From Stackebrandtia endophytica (GTDB lineage Bacteria > Actinomycetota > Actinomycetes > Mycobacteriales > Micromonosporaceae): a stretch of DNA of 64,000 bases. Positions within the stretch are counted from its first letter, which is position 1. Each line of letters starts with the position of its first letter. The stretch is taken from assembly GCF_006716355.1 (NCBI RefSeq), contig NZ_VFOW01000001.1, positions 4,092,001 to 4,156,000 on the forward strand, given 5' to 3'. The notes under the pieces are model-generated. The model did not search any database and had not been told where the DNA came from. It saw only the letters and a list, made by a program, of their open reading frames with translations. This document shows positions 61,641 to 64,000 of this stretch, piece by piece. The translations under genes and the position numbers were made by a program.

Positions 61641-62710
61641 GGCGGCTGCCGGACTACCCCTGGGACCGTTTGGCGCCTTACCGGGAGGTCGCCGGGCGGC
61701 ACAGTGGCGGGGTCGTCGACCTGTCCATCGGCACCCCGGTCGATCCGGTGCCCGCGGTGGTCCGGCAGGCGCTGTTCGACTACGGCGATCGGCCGGGTTA
61801 CCCCACCACCGCCGGAACCGCCGAACTGCGTGCGGCGATAACCGATTGGCTGGTTCGCCACTGCGGAGCCACCACCGCCTCCGGGGTCCTGCCCACCATC
61901 GGGTCCAAAGAACTCGTGGCCTGGCTGCCGACCCTGCTGGGCGTCGGTCCCGGTGACCTGGTGGCGATCCCGCGGTTGTCCTACCCGACCTATGAGATCG
62001 GGACCCTGTTGGCCGGTGCCGACATCGTGCGCACCGACGACCCGACCACCATCGACGACCCGCGGCTCAAACTGGTCTGGCTGAATTCACCGGGCAACCC
62101 CACCGGCGCGGTCCTGTCCGCGCGGCGACTGGCCGAACTCGTCGCATGGGCACGCGACCGTGGCGTCACCGTCGTCAACGACGAGTGCTACCTGAGTCTC
62201 GGCTGGGAGACCACACCGACCTCCATACTAGACACCGAGGTCTGCGGTGAGCGGCCCACCGGAGTACTGGCGGCGCACTCCCTGTCCAAACGCTCCAACC
62301 TCGCCGGATACCGCGCCGCGTTCATAGCCGGCGACCCCGAACTCATCAATCGGCTCCTCCACGTGCGCAAACACGCCGGAATGATCGTCCCGTTCCCGGT
62401 GCAGGGAGCCATGATCGCGGCCCTAACCGACGAGAAACACGCCGACGAGCAACGCGACCGCTACCGCCGTCGCCGTGACCTCCTAGCCGCAGCGCTACGC
62501 GACAACGGCTGGCGCATCGACCACTCCGAAGCCGGCCTCTACCTATGGGCCACCCAAGGCCGCAACACCTGGGACTCCATCGCCGACCTCGCCGAACGAG
62601 GCATCATCGCCGGGCCCGGAGAATTCTACGGCCCCGACGGTGCCGAACACGTCCGTTTCGCCCTGACCGCGACTGACGCAACCATCACCACCGCCACCTC
62701 CCGGCTCTAG
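61637..62710 (+). CDS. dapC: N-succinyldiaminopimelate aminotransferase
   Basis: 357 residues. PLP fold-type I transaminase of lysine/meso-diaminopimelate synthesis, needed for peptidoglycan. [16 protein letters not shown] with Lys218 forms the Schiff base; SPGNPTG (Asn154) and NDECY (Asp182) bind the cofactor, and the terminal Arg region lies in [10 protein letters not shown]. Coupled to fdxA by a 4-bp overlap. dapD, encoding the enzyme two steps earlier, converges on it 800 bp downstream, with a tandem repeat array in between. Confidence 0.92.
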   Translation: MRRLPDYPWDRLAPYREVAGRHSGGVVDLSIGTPVDPVPAVVRQALFDYGDRPGYPTTAGTAELRAAITDWLVRHCGATTASGVLPTIGSKELVAWLPTLLGVGPGDLVAIPRLSYPTYEIGTLLAGADIVRTDDPTTIDDPRLKLVWLNSPGNPTGAVLSARRLAELVAWARDRGVTVVNDECYLSLGWETTPTSILDTEVCGERPTGVLAAHSLSKRSNLAGYRAAFIAGDPELINRLLHVRKHAGMIVPFPVQGAMIAALTDEKHADEQRDRYRRRRDLLAAALRDNGWRIDHSEAGLYLWATQGRNTWDSIADLAERGIIAGPGEFYGPDGAEHVRFALTATDATITTATSRL

Positions 62711-62721
62711 CGCTCGCCCAG
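62711..62721. other. Junction between dapC and the repeat array
   Basis: The 11 bases after the dapC stop codon (GCGCTCGCCCA or similar) lead straight into the first repeat unit, so no separate terminator is seen. Confidence 0.4.
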
Positions 62722-63357
62722 GCACGCACTTCGCGGCGTTGCAGTCTTCCTTGCCTACCAAGACCGTAGGCGGCGGAAGCCTGCGCCTTGCGCTGCACGC
62801 ACCTGGACGGGCGCTACCTGGGTTGGGGATGGGCACGCACTTCGCGGCGTTGCAGTCTTCCTTGCCTACCAGGACCGTAGGCGGCGGAAGCCTGCGTCTT
62901 GCGCTGCACGCACCTGGACGGGCGCTATCTGGGTTGGGGATGGGCACGCACTTCGCGGCGTTGCAGTCTTCCTTGCCTACCAGGACCGTAGGCGGCGGAA
63001 GCCTGCGCCTTGCGCTGCACGCACCTGGACGGGCGCTATCTGGGTTGGGGATGGGCACGCACTTCGCGGCGTTGCAGTCTTCCTTGCCTACCAGGACCGT
63101 AGGCGGCGGAAGCCTGCGTCTTGCGCTGCACGCACCTGGACGGGCGCTATCTGGGTTGGGGGATGGGCACGCACTTCGCGGCGTTGCAGTTTTCCTTGCC
63201 TACCAGGACCGTAGGCGGCGGAAGCCTGCGTCTTGCGCTGCACGCACCTGGACGGGCGCTACCTGGGTTGGGCGGGTGCATTTCGGGGTGTGGTGGTCGG
63301 GTTTGCTGACCGAGACCGTAGGCGGCGGTCTGCGTCTTAGGCTGCACGCACCTCGCG
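62722..63357. repeat. Tandem array of five 111-bp units plus one degenerate unit (family B)
   Basis: Units start at 62722, 62833, 62944, 63055 and 63167 (periods 111, 111, 111 and 112 bp) and differ by only a few C/T or A/G changes. A degenerate sixth copy runs from about 63274 to 63357. Each unit encodes a strong hairpin; in unit 1 the pairs are 62741-62744/62781-62784, 62746-62750/62775-62779 and 62753-62758/62766-62771 around a CAAGACC-type loop. Because 111 is a multiple of 3, frames stay open on both strands, but no start site exists and the 112-bp step breaks them. It lies between convergent dapC and dapD. There are no spacers, so it is not a CRISPR array. Confidence 0.85.
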
Positions 63358-63469
63358 GCTCGGCGTCCTGAAAATGGACGGCTCGGGACGCGCGGAGTGA
63401 TGGACGTGTCCCGGACAAGGGCTGCCAGGGACACGCGGGATCGGTGAAAGGTTGCCGGAGACGGACCGA

Positions 63470-63502
63470 CCCGGCGAGTCGGTACGATGTGGACTCGCCG
63501 GG
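63470..63502 (-). terminator. Terminator of dapD
   Basis: Perfect 11-bp arms 63470-63480 and 63492-63502, directly past the dapD stop. Confidence 0.7.
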
Positions 63503-63510
63503 CCCCGGCC

Positions 63511-64000
63511 TCAGTTGGAGTGCAACGCCGCGTTCAGCTCGCCCCAGGAACCGCTGCGCGACCTGGCCTCCAGGACCCCGGTGGTGGTGTTGACCCAGAA
63601 CATCAGATTGTCGGCGCCCGACAGTTCCCGCGCTTTGACGACCCGACCGTCGGGCAGGGTCACCTTCGACCCGGCCGTCACGTAGCAACCGGCCGCGACC
63701 ACACAGTCGTCACCCAGCGAGATGCCGATTCCGGCGTTGGCGCCCAGCAGGCAGCGCTCACCGATCGACACGACCTCCTTGCCGCCACCCGACAGGGTGC
63801 CCATGATGGACGAACCCCCGCCGATGTCGCTGCCGTCGCCGACGACGACACCCGCCGAGATTCGGCCCTCCACCATCGACGCGCCCAGGGTTCCGGCGTT
63901 GTAGTTGACGAACCCCTCGTGCATGACGGTGGTGCCCTCGGCCAGGTGAGCACCCAACCTCACCCGCGAGGCGTCGGCGATCCGCACGCCCTCGGGCATG
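63511..64000 (-). CDS. dapD: Tetrahydrodipicolinate N-succinyltransferase, C-terminal part
   Basis: The last ~163 residues; the frame stays open to the right edge, so the N-terminal half (family length ~310-330) lies outside the window. A left-handed beta-helix of hexapeptide repeats is visible: [35 protein letters not shown] and the following [59 protein letters not shown]. It succinylates tetrahydrodipicolinate, one step before the aminotransferase dapC. It converges on dapC across the repeat array and ends with a hairpin. Confidence 0.92.
   Translation of the reverse strand, partial: MPEGVRIADASRVRLGAHLAEGTTVMHEGFVNYNAGTLGASMVEGRISAGVVVGDGSDIGGGSSIMGTLSGGGKEVVSIGERCLLGANAGIGISLGDDCVVAAGCYVTAGSKVTLPDGRVVKARELSGADNLMFWVNTTTGVLEARSRSGSWGELNAALHSN

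Noticed and set aside
62722-63357. CRISPR array
   Set aside because: The units are contiguous and nearly identical through their whole 111 bp, with no unique spacers, and no cas genes are nearby.
62543-63371. Open frames encoding perfect 37-residue repeats on both strands of the tandem array
   Set aside because: The period is a multiple of 3, so any open frame repeats automatically. No start codon with a ribosome-binding site is present, the 112-bp step shifts the frame and neither product resembles a known protein.
1-64000. tRNA or rRNA genes, insertion sequences, prophage or integrative element
   Set aside because: No cloverleaf pattern, transposase, integrase, phage structural gene or attachment-site duplication was recognised by eye.

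Overview
The window is high-GC actinobacterial chromosome. It encodes coenzyme F420 biosynthesis (fbiA, fbiB), a WhiB regulator, mycothiol biosynthesis (mshB), GTP and GTG starts, many 4-bp and 8-bp gene overlaps, and leaderless start sites. Gene order at 13-27 kb (manC, fbiB/fbiA, whiB, a small metallopeptidase-like gene, a DUF3499 gene, manB, an SIS-domain isomerase, manA) parallels the Mycobacterium tuberculosis Rv3264c-Rv3255c block. Order at 58-63 kb (mshB, small membrane protein, ferredoxin, dapC) parallels Rv1170-Rv1178. The overall flavour suggests a Glycomycetaceae or Micromonosporales-type organism (for example Stackebrandtia-like), but that placement is inference. I see no rRNA, tRNA, CRISPR array, insertion sequence or prophage.

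Layout. 0-8.7 kb: a secreted protein cut by the left edge, a TPR-peptidase S41 fusion, an FMN reductase/quinone oxidoreductase pair, an MFS exporter, acetoacetyl-CoA synthetase and a small membrane protein. 8.9-11.6 kb: a large LuxR-family (LAL) regulator. 11.9-27.4 kb: the mannose-activation, F420 and WhiB block, which supplies GDP-mannose (manA, manB, manC), with a vWA lipoprotein inserted between manC and fbiB and a CDF cation transporter before manA. 27.5-27.7 kb: a strong promoter, a structured stretch and a terminator with no reading frame, which is a candidate stable RNA. 27.9-31.3 kb: methylmalonyl-CoA epimerase, thiolase and the MeaB GTPase (acyl-CoA and propionate metabolism).

31.4-37.6 kb: an envelope-type cluster of a cytochrome b-like/molybdopterin oxidoreductase with an internal twin-arginine segment, a polytopic glycosyltransferase-like protein, a methyltransferase, a DUF2064 transferase, a family 2 glycosyltransferase and a sugar epimerase with a zinc-ribbon-like insertion. 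37.7-40.8 kb: MTA phosphorylase, an XRE-type regulator with an unrecognised C-terminal domain, and a Phd/PIN toxin-antitoxin pair. 40.9-44.4 kb: an Sdh1-type succinate dehydrogenase (sdhCAB). 45.1-57.7 kb: two complete, non-identical oligopeptide ABC importers, each with a binding lipoprotein, two permeases and two ATPases. 57.9-64 kb: mshB, two membrane proteins, a GNAT acetyltransferase, 7Fe ferredoxin, dapC, and dapD running off the right edge.

The least explained part is a dispersed, structured, non-coding repeat family. Five nearly identical 111-bp tandem units plus a degenerate sixth lie between the convergent dapC and dapD. A more divergent 135-bp-period version lies downstream of the CDF transporter at 25.5 kb. 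Both share a CAARACC(C)GTA core in a hairpin loop.
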